From contig NC_080164.1 in NCBI RefSeq assembly GCF_950295315.1, forward strand, positions 6,371,582-6,435,581: a DNA stretch of 64,000 nucleotides, given 5' to 3'. The notes beneath the pieces were generated by a model. The model searched no databases and was not told the origin of the DNA. It saw only the letters and a program-made list of their open reading frames with translations. The stretch comes from Erinaceus europaeus. Taxonomy: Eukaryota > Chordata > Mammalia > Eulipotyphla > Erinaceidae. Positions 1-11,986 of this stretch are shown in pieces (the first letter of the stretch is position 1; each line of letters begins with the position of its first letter). The translations under genes were made by a program, and so were the position numbers.

Positions 1-274
1 GCTCTAATCAACTTACTAGCCCTTTCCTCTACTCTGAAACCATCTTCTCAGACAATACATGTTTTTTTTTCAACTCTCTCATTCTTTTTATTCCAAATAG
101 AGAATAGAATAATAACAAAGAAATTTAAAGAAAGAAGAAAGACACCATTAACACTGTTCCACCATCCATGACACATTCCACAGTGCCCATAGTGCTAGCT
201 ATCAAACTCAAGCAAAAACTCCATTGTCATGGTCCCCCTAGAAACATGCCCAATATGAACTGCCTAGCTTCCCA

Positions 275-430
275 CCTCCCTAAAATAACTATTCTCATCT
301 GTTCCATTCCTACTTTTTGGTTCCTTATCACTGATCATTTTGTCCTGCTTTATATCTTACCACCTTTCAGCCACCAAGCTGCCAATACTATCATAATCCC
401 ATCCGGACATACCAGAGCATACCAAGCCCC
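275..430 (+). repeat. Old L1 3' UTR remnant
   Basis: Matches by eye, with many differences, the stretch of L1 3' UTR seen at 53450-53580: 'catctgttccattcctac', a 'ggttcctt' step, 'cctgctttatat', then 'ttcagccaccaagctgcca'. The terminal part of the UTR is missing here. No coding content. Confidence 0.4.
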
Positions 431-610
431 AGTGATAACCCTGTTAGCAATAAAAATATATATATTAAAAGGCCATACATTCATTAAATTTTTCTTTACC
501 TGTAACTTAATTTCTTAGTAATGACTACATTCTACCAATTCTTCTGAACTATAATTCCTAACAATAACACAGAACTGGGAGAACAAAATCAATTCAAGTC
601 AGCAAAGTAT

Positions 611-623
611 CTCTCATCTCTCA

Positions 624-682
<59 letters not shown>

Positions 683-706
683 GTCTCTCTCCCTCTCTCT
701 CTCTCT
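611..706. repeat. (CT)n-(AT)n-(CT)n microsatellite
   Basis: Compound simple repeat: CT dinucleotides, then about 16 AT units, then CT again. The three blocks abut without spacers. Confidence 0.95.
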
Positions 707-709
707 GCC

Positions 710-1815
710 TACATAAGATGCAGCCTATTGTTGCCCCCAAGCTAGCCTTTAAAAAATATTTTCACATAATCAGTGACTTAATCCAGAAATGAACTGAGAA
801 GCTGGACCACTGCCGTGCAATTAATCTAAGAAACTAAAAACTCTCTTCTCAGGCAACAATAAAATATACTCCCCAAATAACTGAATTTTATAAAAGCAGG
901 AAAAATCTAATGGAATAGCTCATTTTGTTCAAAAGGAAAAGTTTGGAAAAAAACTTTACTTGCAATATTTTGGAAGTACGTTATTTTATTTAAAATGAAC
1001 ATTCCTATTATGTCAACACTTGACATGCATTTTGATGTATGACTTTCACACAGTCACAGAAAAAAGCAATATACTATGTTCAGAAAAGATTTTCATAGGC
1101 AAGCAATAAAAAAATCAGAAGTTAACAAATAGCTTGAGTTTTAAGTTTAACATCCTAATTATTTTTACTACTCTGAGCGTATTTGCAAGTTTTTTTTTAT
1201 ATTTATAATCCCAGGGAGCCTGATTGGTTTATAGATGTACCTCTCTTTATGTTAATACAGTGAATGAAGAATCTGTGTTGCATGGATGAATGTTTACTGG
1301 ATACAAACACACTGACAAATAGCCTAAATCCTCAATCTTCCCAAGAAGTAAAATTGAACATAAAGCATTCAGAAAATGGACAGCCTCTTACCATGCAGTG
1401 AAGCCCACTTGTGGCACAAGCCATGAGAAAATGCAGAGAAGAACACAATGTCAGGGAGTCATTATCCAAAGACGGGATGAGATCATTACGAATTACCCTA
1501 ACACAAGGAAAATATGAAAGTGTCCTAACAGTGAAGCATAAAAAGTGACATTCAAACTCAAAGGAAGAAAAGAGTCTGTCGATTTGAGGGGTGATAGATG
1601 CCTTTTTGCTGGAGTTAGATTTAAAATGGACCTAGATGTGTTCATATGATTTGAAGCAGTAGAAATGGAACGGAACAAGTGGAATCTGTTTCAGGTGAAA
1701 GGAATGTTCAATATAGCATAAGCAGGGACCCTCCGGACTGGTCCTAAAGACTTCACTTGAATGTCACAGTGTCTAGGCTTGAATTCATTGAGCATTTTTA
1801 TGAAAAGTAATCCAC
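710..1815. other. AT-rich stretch, nothing recognised
   Basis: No repeat family, RNA gene or exon-like frame could be recognised. Short open frames here (for example 1493-1678 on the minus strand) have no family features. Confidence 0.5.
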
Positions 1816-1817
1816 AG

Positions 1818-2085
1818 CCCTATCATATTAGGGAAAGAGAGATACAGGCAGGGGGTATGGATCCACCTGCCAATCCCCATGCCCAGTGGAGAAGCAGTTA
1901 CAGAAGCCTGACCTTCCACCTTCTGCATCCCATAAAGATCTTTGGTCCATACTCCCAGAGAGATAAGGAAATAGGGACCCTTCCAATGGAGAGGAGGGTA
2001 TATGGAACTCTAGTGGTGGGAACTGTATGCAAGTATACCCCTTTTATCTTACAATGCTGTTAATCAGTATTAAATCAGTGATTAT
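1818..2085 (+). repeat. L1 3' UTR end, 5'-truncated
   Basis: Shares the terminal L1 block seen many times in this window: 'tagggaaagagagatacaggc', 'tggatccacctgccaat', 'gcagttacagaagcctgacc', 'tactcccagagagataa' and 'ctctagtggtgggaactgt'. It ends near 'atcagtattaaatcagtg'. More diverged than the copies at 26 and 42 kb, so older. Confidence 0.7.
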
Positions 2086-2387
2086 TTTTTAATTTGATAT
2101 AAAATTGATTCATAAATTGTCTTGGTTGACATATTTAAGATATTTTTAGAAGTTTGTGCTGTGAATGAGGAATAACTGTATCTGTCCTCTAATATAGCAT
2201 GATCTTATTGGGAAAAGATAAATTAAGATAATCTGTTTTAGAATTAAAATTTGTAAGACATGGTAAGTTCAGAAACGGAACCCTAAAACTGAATAGATGT
2301 TAGACACTCAAAGAGGGCACATTGTTGGGAAATTGAGCACTTGTAATATACATTACACATCTCTTTAAGATTTTTCTATTAACAAAT

Positions 2388-2700
2388 TCCAGGGGAGCAG
2401 GCAGTCAAACACCACTCAGTTCCGCTCACATATTATTATGTGCAATGACCCGGGTTTGAGCCCCCTGCTCCTCACCAATAGAGCAGAAGCTTCATGAGTG
2501 ATGAAGCAGGTCTGCAGATGTCTCACTGCCTCTCTATGTCTATTTCTCTCTCTCTCTCTCTATCACCCTCGGCACTCTCAATTGCCCTCTGTCCTAACAA
2601 GCAAAATAGAAAGGAAAAAAATGGCCATCAGGACTGGTGGATTCATAGTGCTGCCACTGAGCCACAGCGATCACCCTGGTGGCAATGTAACAATTAAAAT
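2388..2700 (+). mobile_element. SINE-A, long form
   Basis: tRNA-like head with a B-box-like 'gggtttgagcccc', the 'gtgatgaagcaggtctgcag' body, a CT-rich stretch, and the extra 3' module of the long subtype ('ggtggattcatagtgctgcc ... ccctggtggcaa'). Diverged. The overlapping open frames at 2494-2716 are chance frames within it. Confidence 0.75.
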
Positions 2701-2984
2701 GAAGAGAGATTTCTAATAAGCATTTTTAACAAATCAATTCAGTTATTCTGTTTCAATCCTGGTCAATGCGCATGCACCCTGTAGGCTCCCCAACTCCTTC
2801 TTCTTTGTCTCTGTCTGAGTACTGAGATAATTTTAATAAAGATTCAATGAAGATTGAAATTATGCACCTGAGTATTTTAATGTGCCCCAGACCCAGCTAA
2901 AGTTGTCTAGACTCCTGGTTCTTTATACCAAAAATCACTGGATTGCTTTGATAGTACCCCAGAAATACAGGTGAGATTTTTTTG

Positions 2985-3290
2985 TTCTTTTTCAACATTT
3001 ATTTTTCTTTATTGGTAGGCTTACAGTTGACAGTAAAATACAGTAGTTGGTACATGTGTAACATTTCTCAGTTTTACACATAACAATTCAACCCCCACTA
3101 GGTCCTCCTCTGCCATCGTGTTCCTGGACCTGAACCCTCCTCCCTACCCCAGAGTCTTTTACTTTGGTGCAATACACCAACTCCAGTCCAAGTTCTGCTT
3201 TGTGTTTTCCCTTCTGTTCTTATATTTGAACTTCTGTCTATGAGTATTCATCCTTCTCTTTCTAGCTGATCTCAATATGATTCCTTTAAA
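2985..3290 (-). repeat. L1 3' end, antisense
   Basis: Typical antisense L1 3' terminus: 'ttggtaggcttacagttgac', 'tacagtagttggtacatg', 'ttcaacccccactagg', then 'cttctgtctatgagtattca'. The part 'gtagttggtacatgtgtaa' recurs at 58262. Confidence 0.65.
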
Positions 3291-3344
3291 TTCCAACCTA
3301 GATGAAGTGAAGAAGGAGAGTTCAGCATTTATTTCATTATTCGT

Positions 3345-3900
3345 GATTAAATCATGGTTTACAAAAATTATAAGACAATAGGAGTATATTCCACAATACT
3401 CCCACCACTAAAGTTCTGTGCTCCCATCACCTCCCCAACAGCCACAACAAGTTCTCTCAAGGTGTTCGATATTGGGTTGGCTATTTCCTTCCAAGTTCAT
3501 TTGTTTTGATTCTCTATGTTCTATATATGAGTGAAATCATCTACCAGTTGTCCTGCACTTCCTTATTTACTACACTAATCATAATCACCTCCAGTTTCAT
3601 CCTTTTTGTCCAAAAGAAAATAATATTGTCTTTTTAAATTGCTGAATAGTTCTCCATTTAGTATATGTCTCATAACTTCTTTATCCAGTCTTCTGCCAAT
3701 AGACATTTTGATTGCTTCCAGATTTTGGCTATTATGAGCAATGCAGGAATGAGCATGGGGGTTGCATATGTCTATTTAAATTAATGTTTTTCATGACTTT
3801 TGGATAAATTGTTAGGAGTGGTATTACTGGATCATAATGTATTTCCATTTGTAGTATAATAGAGTTCTTCTTTCTCCACACCCTCTACAAAACTTAGCAT
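3345..3900 (-). repeat. L1 3' UTR and ORF2 end, antisense
   Basis: A second antisense L1 piece. 'gattaaatcatggtttacaa' starts the 3' end, followed by the recognisable ORF2 tail in antisense: 'gctgaatagttctccattta', 'gattttggctattatgagca' and 'ggtattactggatcataatg'. Frames are broken. Confidence 0.7.
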
Positions 3901-4660
3901 TTCCTGCCCACTTCTGAGGCTTCTGTGGTTGTCTTAACTATTTCACAGAGAGCTTTTGACTCTTGAGTCTTCACTAACACTGTATTTTCTTTCTCCTTCT
4001 TCATTCTTGAAGTTTTGGAGAATCTGGATACAAGCTATGCATCTTTGACGAAGACAGTCTGCCTGGGGGAAGTAGGTATTTCAGATGGGTACAAGTGAGG
4101 CTACCCTTGGATTACAGTTATCCTAACTTCTCTACATTTGCTCTCTCAACCCCATGCTTTGGGGGATTTCCTGGCCAACACTAATCCCCATAGTGTTTCT
4201 TTCCCAGTGGTCACAGATGACCTTGAGCTTCATTCAGAAAAACAGATGCCTCCTGGTTGTCCTAACCCCCAACTATGCACTTCAGGGAAACCAAGCCCTC
4301 CTGGAGATCAAGGCTGACCTAAAAAACACAGCCTCTTGGGGCAACATCAAAGTCATTTTAGTACAGTACAAATCTGGAAAGGAGTCTATGGGAAAGAGCT
4401 GAAGAGGGTTAAGAGAGTGCTTTCAGTCATTAAATGGTAAGGAGAGAAATCCAGGTAGCCACAGGGCAGGTTCTAGAAGAAGCTGCAGATGGCTATACCA
4501 GTGAAGAAAATTACCAGGTGACCCAGAAGTGGTGAGGAGGGACTCTCCTATTCGGCCTATGGCTTGGTGGATTCCTAGAGTGATCCTAATCTTATTTTGT
4601 TGTATTCTCAGGTGATCTTCTTGTGCTATTCCTAGTGGGTCGGGGAGAGTAAAACACAGC
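3901..4660. other. No recognised feature
   Basis: Contains an 82-codon open frame (4154-4402, plus) with no motif I recognise. A few phrases such as 'gacgaagacagtctgcctgg' look unique. No splice-site-flanked exon is convincing. Confidence 0.4.
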
Positions 4661-5018
4661 TGCTGCTACTCCACATGAGTTCACCATTTTTAATAGCTGA
4701 GTCGTATCCATTATGCATGTAGACCACAATGTACTCAGCCACTCATCTGCTGTTAAACACCTGGGTTGATCCCAGGTTTGGGCTGTTACAAATTGTGCTG
4801 CTATGAACATAGATATACACAAATCTTTTGGTATGGGTGTGTTTTATTCCTTAGGACTATATCATCAGGAAAGGAATTGTTGGGCCCATTTCTAGCCTTC
4901 TGAGAGTTTTCCAGACTGCTCTCCACAGGGGCTGGACCAATTTACATTCCTAAAAGCAGAGCAGGAGGGTTCCTCTGTCCCCACAATCTAATGAGCATTT
5001 GTCCTTACTATCCTTTCT
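4661..5018 (-). repeat. L1 ORF2 C-terminal region, antisense (part 1)
   Basis: Antisense L1: 'taatagctgagtcgtatcca', 'acccaggtttgggctgtt', 'caaattgtgctgctatgaac' and 'ggaattgttgggcccattt' correspond to the ORF2 tail. The segment is interrupted at 5019 by a younger L1 and resumes at 5297. Confidence 0.8.
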
Positions 5019-5296
5019 TTTTATTTCACTCTTAAAATCTAATTTATTTTAAAATCTAATTTATTTTATTTATTTATTTATTTATAAAAAGGAAACATTA
5101 ACAAAACCATAGAATAAGAGGGGTAAAACTCCACACAATTTTCACCACCAGAACTCCGTAGTATCCCATTGCCTTCCTTGATAGCTTTCCTATTCTTTAA
5201 CCCTCTGGGAGTATGGACCCAAGGTCATCGTGGAAGGCAGAAGGTGGAAGGTCTAGCTTCTGTAATTGCTTCCTCGATGAACATGGATGTTGACAG
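5019..5296 (-). mobile_element. Severely 5'-truncated young L1 inserted in an older L1
   Basis: Antisense copy of the terminal 3' UTR block: (ATTT)n tail, 'ataaaaaggaaacattaac', 'agaataagaggggtaaaact', 'ccctctgggagtatggaccc'. It is flanked by an 11-bp target-site duplication, 'ctatcctttct', at 5008-5018 and 5297-5307. Removing it restores a continuous antisense L1. Confidence 0.85.
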
Positions 5297-6930
5297 CTAT
5301 CCTTTCTGATGCATGACATTCTCACAGGAGTGAAGTGGTATCTCATTGTTGTATTTAGTTTCATTTTTTCCTGACAGTCAAAGACTTGGAGCATGTTTTC
5401 ATATGTTCGTTGGCCTTTGGAATCTCTTCTTTGGTGAATATTCTGCTCATATCCTTTCCTTACTTTTGGATGAGATTTCTGTTGTTGTTGCTGAGTTTGC
5501 TGAGCTCTCTCTATACTTTGTTTATTAGTCTCTTGATTGATGTATGACATGTAAAGATCTTCTACCACTCTATAAGGTTGTCTTTGTTTGGGTATTGGTT
5601 TATTTTGCTGTGCAGAATCTTTTTAATTTGATCTAATCCCATTGGCTTATTTTTGTTTTAGTCTTTCTTGCAATTGAATTCAGTTCATTGAAGATGCTTA
5701 TAAAAATGTAGATAGAAAAGCGTTCTGCCAATATTTTCCTCTAAGTATTTGATACTTTCTCTCTAACATCCATGTCACTGATTCATTAGGAATTAAATTT
5801 TGTGTCTGGTGAATTGTTATGGTTCAGTTTCATTCTTCTGCATGTTTCAAACCAATTTTCCCAACACCATTTTTGAAGAGACTGTCCTTGTCCATCTGAC
5901 AGTATGGATACCTTTTCCAAAGATTAGATGTCCATATATATGGGGGCTTATCTCTGGGCTCGCAATTCTATTCCAATGAACAGTGTGTTTATTTTTGTCC
6001 CAGTACCAGGCAGTTTTGATTAGAATGGCCCTATAATATAATTTGAGATGTGGGGATGTGATACTCCAGTTCTGTTCTTTCTTCTTAGGATTCTTTTATG
6101 GTTACAGACAAACATTTGTACCTTTTGTTCCATTCTCCTAAAAAAAATTGGGTGGAACCTGGATGGTGATTTCAACAAATTTGTATATTGCTCTGAGTAG
6201 TATATTCATTTTAATGATGTTAATTCTTCTAATCCATGAACATGGAATATCTTTTCACTTCTTTGTGCCTTTTTCTATTTCCTTGAATAGTGACACATAA
6301 TTTTCAGTATACAAGTCTTTCACTTCTTTTGTTAATTTTATTCCTAGATATTTCATTGTTTTTCTTGATATAGTAAAAGGGATTGATTTCTAGATTAATT
6401 TTTCTTCTAACTTAATGTTTGCATAGAGATATGTCACCAACTTTGTTATGTTAATTTTGTAGCATGACACCTTGCTATATTGCCTGATAATTTCCAAGAG
6501 CTTCCTGCTAAATTCTTTAGGCTTTTCTATGTGTACTATCATATCGTCTGCAAATAGGGAGTCTGACTTCTTCTCTTTCAATTTGGATCCCTTTAATTCC
6601 TTAGTGTTTAACTTAGTGTTTGCATAGAGGGATGTCACAGACTTTTGAATTTAATTTTGTAGCCTGGTACTTTAATGTATTGCCTGGTGATTTCCAAAAG
6701 CTTCTCACTAGATTCTTTAGGTTTTTCTAAGTATACCATCATGCCATCTGCAAATTGGGAGATTTTGACTTTTTCTCTTCCCTTTAATTCCTTGCTCCTG
6801 TCTGATTGCTATGGCAAGAACTTCTAACACTATGTTGAAGAGGAATGGTGATAGTGGTCAGCCTGTCTAGTACCTGACCTGAGTGGGAATGCTTCCAGCT
6901 TTCATTGAGTATGATGTTGGCTACAGGTTT
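5297..6930 (-). repeat. L1 ORF2 region, antisense (part 2), broken
   Basis: Continuation of the 4661 element. 'tgacattctcacaggagtga' reads in antisense as the ORF2 'HLTPVRM' region, and 'ttgcatttctctgac'-like and 'gttctgccaatattttcctc' phrases mark upstream ORF2. Frameshifts and stops are frequent. It contains a tandem duplication of about 200 bp (about 6405-6605 and 6608-6795). Confidence 0.8.
6405..6795 (-). repeat. Diverged tandem duplication inside the L1 piece
   Basis: Two adjacent units both run 'acttaatgtttgcatagag...' / 'acttagtgtttgcatagag...', 'ttgcctgataatttccaaga' / 'ttgcctggtgatttccaaaa', 'attctttagg', 'atcgtctgcaaat' / 'atctgcaaattggga' and end in 'ccctttaattcctt'. The divergence between units is high, so the duplication is old. 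Confidence 0.7.
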
Positions 6931-6959
6931 GTTATATATGAACTCTGTGTCTCTGTTGT

Positions 6960-7330
6960 TTTTTTCAGTATCTCTTAATCTCTTTTTTAGTTCTCTTCTT
7001 TCTTAGTTTTCTCTAATTAATCCTTGGTCTTGCTAATTCTCTTTTCTGCCTCAGTTATTCTGTTCTTGCTTCCCTGAGATGTTTTCTGTAGCTCAACTAT
7101 TTTGATACCTTGTTCAAATATTGTATTAGCTTCTTCAGCTAGTTGTGCTCTTAACTCAGCTATTTCAGCTTTCAACTCTCTAATTACCTTTAGATTGTCA
7201 GTGTTTTCTTTCAGAGTCTTGTTAGTTTTTTTTTTCCATTTCTGATCCTCAATAACTAGCTCACACACAAATTCCAGAGGGTTAGTGCTCTTGGTCTTGG
7301 GAAGAAAAGTTCTGTGAAGAGGACTTGGTA
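6960..7330 (-). pseudogene. L1 ORF1 coiled-coil fragment
   Basis: The open frame 7017-7268 (minus, 83 codons) reads 'ELKAEIAELRAQLAEEA' and 'NRITEAEKRIS', the heptad-rich coiled coil and 'NRI.EAE.RIS' motif typical of mammalian L1 ORF1p, the RNA-binding chaperone of the L1 particle. Full-length ORF1p is near 340 residues, so this is a fragment lacking the RRM and C-terminal domains. It lies directly beside the ORF2 piece in antisense, but the sequence between is missing, so the two have been brought together by deletion or belong to separate insertions. Confidence 0.7.
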
Positions 7331-8320
7331 GACTGATAGAAAAAAAAACAATTCAAATGAAGGCAGGAGCCCTTAATTTGTGGTGGACATTTTATTTCTT
7401 CTTTGTTCCTTTAAATGTCATTTTCCTGTTGAATCTAAAAATAATATATTGCTTTTACTCCCACTGTTACTAAGAATGGATTTTTGAGAAAAAATAACAA
7501 GCTGAGGTGCCACTCATTGTCCACTCATCCATGAGTAGATGTTGGTTTTGTCTGGTTCACTAACAATAACCACAGCACTTACTGGTAAGACAGACTTCAA
7601 AAGTCAGCCACTGTATGCAAAACATCCAATGAAATAGCAAGTAAATCATATAAAGGTTCCTGGCTGAGGCTATTACCACAAGAGAAAAGCCATAAGGTCA
7701 GGGGTCACATAGCTAGCTTCAAAGGCCTCCCAAATGAAGTCTCAGTTCCACTTCTGAAATGAGAGTTCTGGTTTGTCCTTCCAGCACTGCTGAAGTGAAA
7801 TCTCCCCTGGGAGCCTCTGTCATGTCCCCCAGCAGCCACTGAGGCCTTAGTCCTCCATAAAAGGCCAGCTCAAAGGCCACTTCCTCATCAACAGGCCCTG
7901 GTTTCATCTCACATCCATCCCTACCTTTTCTGCTTTCCCTTGACATTTGCTTTGCCATGGGGGCTTGGAAATACATCCATAAAGTCAATGGCTGTGAGTC
8001 ACATTTGTTGCCCAAAGGTCTAGGATGATACTTGCAGCACTGCCTCACTGTAGGTGCTCAGTGCTCCGTGCTACAGCAAAATCTGAATTCATAACCACAG
8101 CTCATAACATCAACCAAACTTATTGAAAGGAAGGAGAATGCTACAGTTGAGACCCAGCATGTGTGAAGATTTGAAGTGAAACCAAGAATGAAGTGATCTT
8201 GAGGGCCGTCACAGGACCTTACCCTCACCATTAAGCAGCAATGGTGGGGACTGTCCCAGTCTCCAAAGACAGGCTGGGTCATCCTGCCCTGCCACTCAAA
8301 GAACACTGGTCCTACTAAAG
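7331..8320. other. No recognised gene
   Basis: Unrecognised sequence with two antisense open frames (7719-8048, 8058-8342) that show no domain, signal peptide or repeat. I see no support for expression. Confidence 0.4.
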
Positions 8321-8324
8321 CCCA

Positions 8325-8480
8325 GGACCAGCAGAGAAGCAACTATAGAAGCTAGAACTCCTACCTCTGCACCCCAAAATAAATTTGACCCACACTCCCA
8401 GTGGGGGAGAACCGACGGGGGGGGGGGGGAAGATGACCAGAGGGTTCTGAACTCCATCAGGAATTGGAGAGAGAGGAGGA
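8325..8480 (+). repeat. Diverged L1 3' UTR-like remnant with G-run
   Basis: 'agcagagaagcaactataga', 'cctctgcaccccaaaataaa' and 'cacactcccagtggggga' are diverged forms of the L1 3' UTR block. A run of about 13 G (near 8417-8429) replaces part of it. Confidence 0.4.
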
Positions 8481-8629
8481 AAAGGGAGGGACATTTGGAG
8501 GTAGTGATAGGTGTATGTGTGAATTTCCAGGTTCAGAAAAGGGAAATCAACATTTGGAGTGTCTGCCAGGTATCTGAGGCCAGTGAAATGGACATGATCC
8601 TGGGATGAAGAGACATGAAGGGAAAGCTT

Positions 8630-8770
8630 AATATGTCAGATCACAGGACTGGCATGCCAGAGGCTCCAGGTTCAATCCCAGGCACCATCATAAGATAGAG
8701 TTAAGCAGTGTCCTGTTCTTTCTCACTCTAGCACAAAAAGAAATCCTTAAAATAAATAATAAAAAAGAAT
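8630..8770 (+). mobile_element. SINE-B
   Basis: 'ggactggcatgccagaggct', the B-box-like 'ggttcaatcccaggcaccat', 'cataagatagagttaagcag' and an A-rich end. Diverged member of the short SINE family best seen at 58130. Confidence 0.6.
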
Positions 8771-8794
8771 ACGGTACTCTTCCATTTTTTCATT

Positions 8795-9032
8795 TTTAAA
8801 AGTTTTTTTTATCTTTTCTGTGTATTTATTATTGGATAGAGATAGAGAGAAATTGAGGGTGATGGGGAGATAGTGAGGGAAAGAGATAGAGAGACACCTA
8901 CAGCCCTGCTTCACCACTCACAAAGCTTTCCCCCTGCAGATGGGGACCAGGGGCTTGAACCCAGGTCCTTGTGCACTATAGTGTGTGCAGTTAAGCAGGT
9001 GTGCCACCACCTCATCCCCTCCTTCATATTTT
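8795..9032 (-). mobile_element. SINE-A, antisense
   Basis: Antisense body: 'attggatagagatagagaga', 'ctgcttcaccactcacaaag', 'ccccctgcagatggggacc', 'ggcttgaacccaggtccttg' (B-box), 'gcagttaagcaggtgtgcc' (A-box end). Confidence 0.8.
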
Positions 9033-9587
9033 CTAATTAAGAAAACAAAAAAAATTGACCAAAATGCACCCAGTTTTATCAGCGCCCAATGACACTTATT
9101 TGTGGGCAGGGGCTCTGGAAGCCAGGGTCCTAGGAGGAGAGGACATCCTGGTATACAAGCATTCATACTTCAAGGCATCAATTCCAGACCAAAAAATGGA
9201 GTCTCACAACTGCACCCACAGAAGGAGAAAAACAACCTTGAATAAGAGTCTAAAGAGGAGATCAAAAGATATTATTTTAAAATACATTTCTCAAGACACT
9301 TTGAAGTCTAACACTCAGAAAGAGCACTAAACACATTTTAAGGGAATGTGAGTCACAAAAGTGAAGGTGGGTGGAGGAGAGTAAGAACAAATTCTTATAC
9401 CAGAGACAAGGACTGTAGTGTCAGGGGTTTGTTTCTGAAACTTTCTTGTTCCTGTGTGAATATGAACACCCTCAGTCTTCTCACTCTACTGCGTTGTTCC
9501 AGGGCCAACATCAAGTCACAGAACTAGAACAAGTGAGTCTGTCTGGGCACCATGGAAACTGTGATTACTTTTAAAAACTGAACATAG
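9033..9587. other. No recognised feature
   Basis: An open frame of 91 codons (9055-9330, plus) shows no family features. Otherwise nothing. Confidence 0.4.
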
Positions 9588-9838
9588 GGGAGACAGCATA
9601 ATGATTATACAAAAGACCTTTTATGCCTAAAGCTCTGAGATCCCAGATTTAATCTCCAGTGTGGCACAACCTGCAAGTGATCAGTGCTCTCTTTCTCTGT
9701 TTCTCTTTTCCTCTCTCTCTACCTCTCTACACCTCCCTCTGTATGGAGCTCTTTCTGAACCTCTCTCTCTCTCTCTACTCTCTCTCTCTCTCTATTTCTC
9801 TCTCTTTCTCTCTCCCTCTCCTTCTCCCTCTTTCTCTG
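9588..9838 (+). mobile_element. SINE-B with CT-rich tail
   Basis: 'ggggagacagcataatgatt', 'atgcctaaagctctgagatc' and 'ccagatttaatctccagtgt', then a long pyrimidine tract (9690-9838) of the kind that ends several SINE-B copies here. Confidence 0.65.
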
Positions 9839-10110
9839 CCACCAAGGTTATAGCTGGCGCTCAGTGCCAGCACTATGAACCCACTGCATCCGGCGCACAA
9901 TTTTTTTCCTTTCTACTTTTACTTAACAGGACAAAGAGAAATTGAGAGGACAGAGGAGATATGAAAGGGGAGAGAAAGACAGACATCTGCAGACCTGCTT
10001 CACCACTCATGAAATGTCCCCCCCTGCAGATGGCAAGTGGGGGCTCAAACTTGGGTTCTCATAAGTGGTGATAGTGTGTTTAACCAGATGTGTCATCAGA
10101 AATGGTCATT
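9839..10110 (-). mobile_element. SINE-A long form, antisense
   Basis: Begins with the antisense long-form module ('ccaccaaggttatagctggc', 'cactatgaacccactgcatc'), then 'aggacaaagagaaattgaga', 'cagacctgcttcaccactca', 'gcagatggcaagtgggggct' and 'tttaaccagatgtgtcatca'. It abuts the SINE-B pyrimidine tract. Confidence 0.75.
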
Positions 10111-10653
10111 TCTTTAATTCAAACCTGTAAGTTGTGAGTTTTAGCTGATAAACTCCTAGTCTAATACCAGCTATTCCTAAGTATGGTCTTTTAGCCCCAG
10201 AAATCTTTCCCTAACCCCTTCTCTGTCCACTAGCCACATGTATCTGTACTTGTGACTTGCTGAGTTTTTGAAAGAAATCTGACTATATTTTTTGAGTTTT
10301 CAGGTAATTTTCATTGCTTTTCCCAGTTGATCAAGGTCAGCAAAATACATCCAGGCCTCCAGAAGTCTGCTCAGATTGGCTCTTTAAACTCACCTACAAG
10401 TCATAGTGTTGTTCTATTTTCACTTTAACAACAGACACACCAGAAAGTGTTAGCATCTTGCTTTCTTCCATTACACAGAAAGTCAGTGTGAAGGATAGAG
10501 AGAGTGATTAGGGCCTGTGCTCCTGTGGTCAGCAGATCTATTGAGTTCTAGCACATAGTTCTATCATAGGTACCTGTAATAGATAGAAATCAGACATGAG
10601 TCTGAGAAATTGTCACAGCCAAGAAGAGCCAAAGAAGACATGATGAGTAATTT

Positions 10654-10935
10654 ATTCATTTATTTTTATTCCTTTTCATTGTCCTTATTTTATTGTTGTA
10701 GTTATTATTGTTGTGGTTATTGATTTTATCATTGTTGGATAGGACAGAGAGAAATGGAGAGAGGAAAAGAAGACTGAGAGGGGGAGAGAAAGACAGACAC
10801 CTGCAGACCTGCTTCACTGCTTATGAAGTGACTCCCCTGCAGGTTGGAAACTGGGGGCTCGAACAGGGATCCTTACGCTGGTCCTTGCACTTCACGCCAT
10901 GTGCGCTTAACCCAATGTGCTACTGCCTGACTCCC
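10654..10935 (-). mobile_element. SINE-A, antisense, with TSD
   Basis: Complete antisense SINE from A-rich tail to head ('gcttaacccaatgtgctact'). Target-site duplication 'atgagtaattt' at 10643-10653 and 10936-10946. Confidence 0.9.
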
Positions 10936-10949
10936 ATGAGTAATTTTTA

Positions 10950-11971
10950 TGTGGTATCCTGAATAGAATAATAAAACAGAAATAGAACATCACAAGAAAG
11001 CTGATATAATATGATGAAAGTGTGACCTTTAGTTAATAATAAGGTATCCATATTTATTAATTGTGATAAATATACTATTCTAATGTGTGATGTTTATAAT
11101 AGGGAAAGTGCAAGTAGACTATATAAGGATTCTATGATCAACTCAATAAAGGCATTCTAAAATAAGCACTATTTTCAGTAATTGGATAAAACTTGAATAA
11201 AACCCAAGTCCCTTGTCATGTGCCATCTACAGATACCTTGCCCACCTCACTTTACACTTCTTGACATCCAATAGTCTTCAGCCAGATATTTCCATCACAT
11301 CACAGATCATTTGGGAGTCTCTTGGAATTTTCTTTTCTTCTCCAGACAACCAATCTTCTCACAACTCGAGTCTTGACTCAGATGCCCTATCTGCAGAGAA
11401 GCTTTTCCCAAGCTCCCAATGCAAAACACAGGCCTTCAATGCTGAATTCCTGACTCTCAGAACTTAATGTGTTCTTTTCTTTCTTAGCACTATTGCAGTC
11501 ATGTAATTTATTATAGTGTTTGTAAGTTTACAGTACCTCCCCATGATAAGTTCCATAACAACCACTGGAACTGGAATAATGGTGATCCAACACAGACTAA
11601 AAAGAACTAAGGAATCACAGAGAGTCAAGGCATAGTTTCAATCAGACACTTGGCTCTAATGGGGAAGAAAGATATGTCGGAAAGATTGGACTTAAGGGGA
11701 GAAATTGTCAAGGTGTTTAAGTTAAAAAGGTTCACAGGGCCATGGAGAGGATGCTACTGTATATAGAATAAGAACAGAAAAATAAAAAAAAAGATAATGC
11801 CTCTTTTCACTGCCCTATATTTAGAAGAATCAATATCAGGATGTAATAAGGAACTGAGGCAGAAGAAGCTGAGAAATACAAGAAAAATATTTATCCTTAA
11901 GGAGGAAGAGCCAGAGAAGCACCACTATTTGTACTGTTCCCACAAAGAGGGAATCTGAAAGGGCTACACTT
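10950..11971. other. No recognised gene
   Basis: AT-rich single-copy-looking DNA. The open frame at 11213-11467 (plus, 84 codons) has no recognised features. Confidence 0.4.
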
Positions 11972-11986
11972 AGTGGAACATTTTCT

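Noticed and set aside
5197..5568. Minus-strand frame of 123 codons with Q-rich stretch
   Set aside because: It crosses the border between the inserted L1 3' UTR and the older L1; the 'HFTPVRMSCIRKDS' part is an L1 ORF2 relic and the rest is chance.
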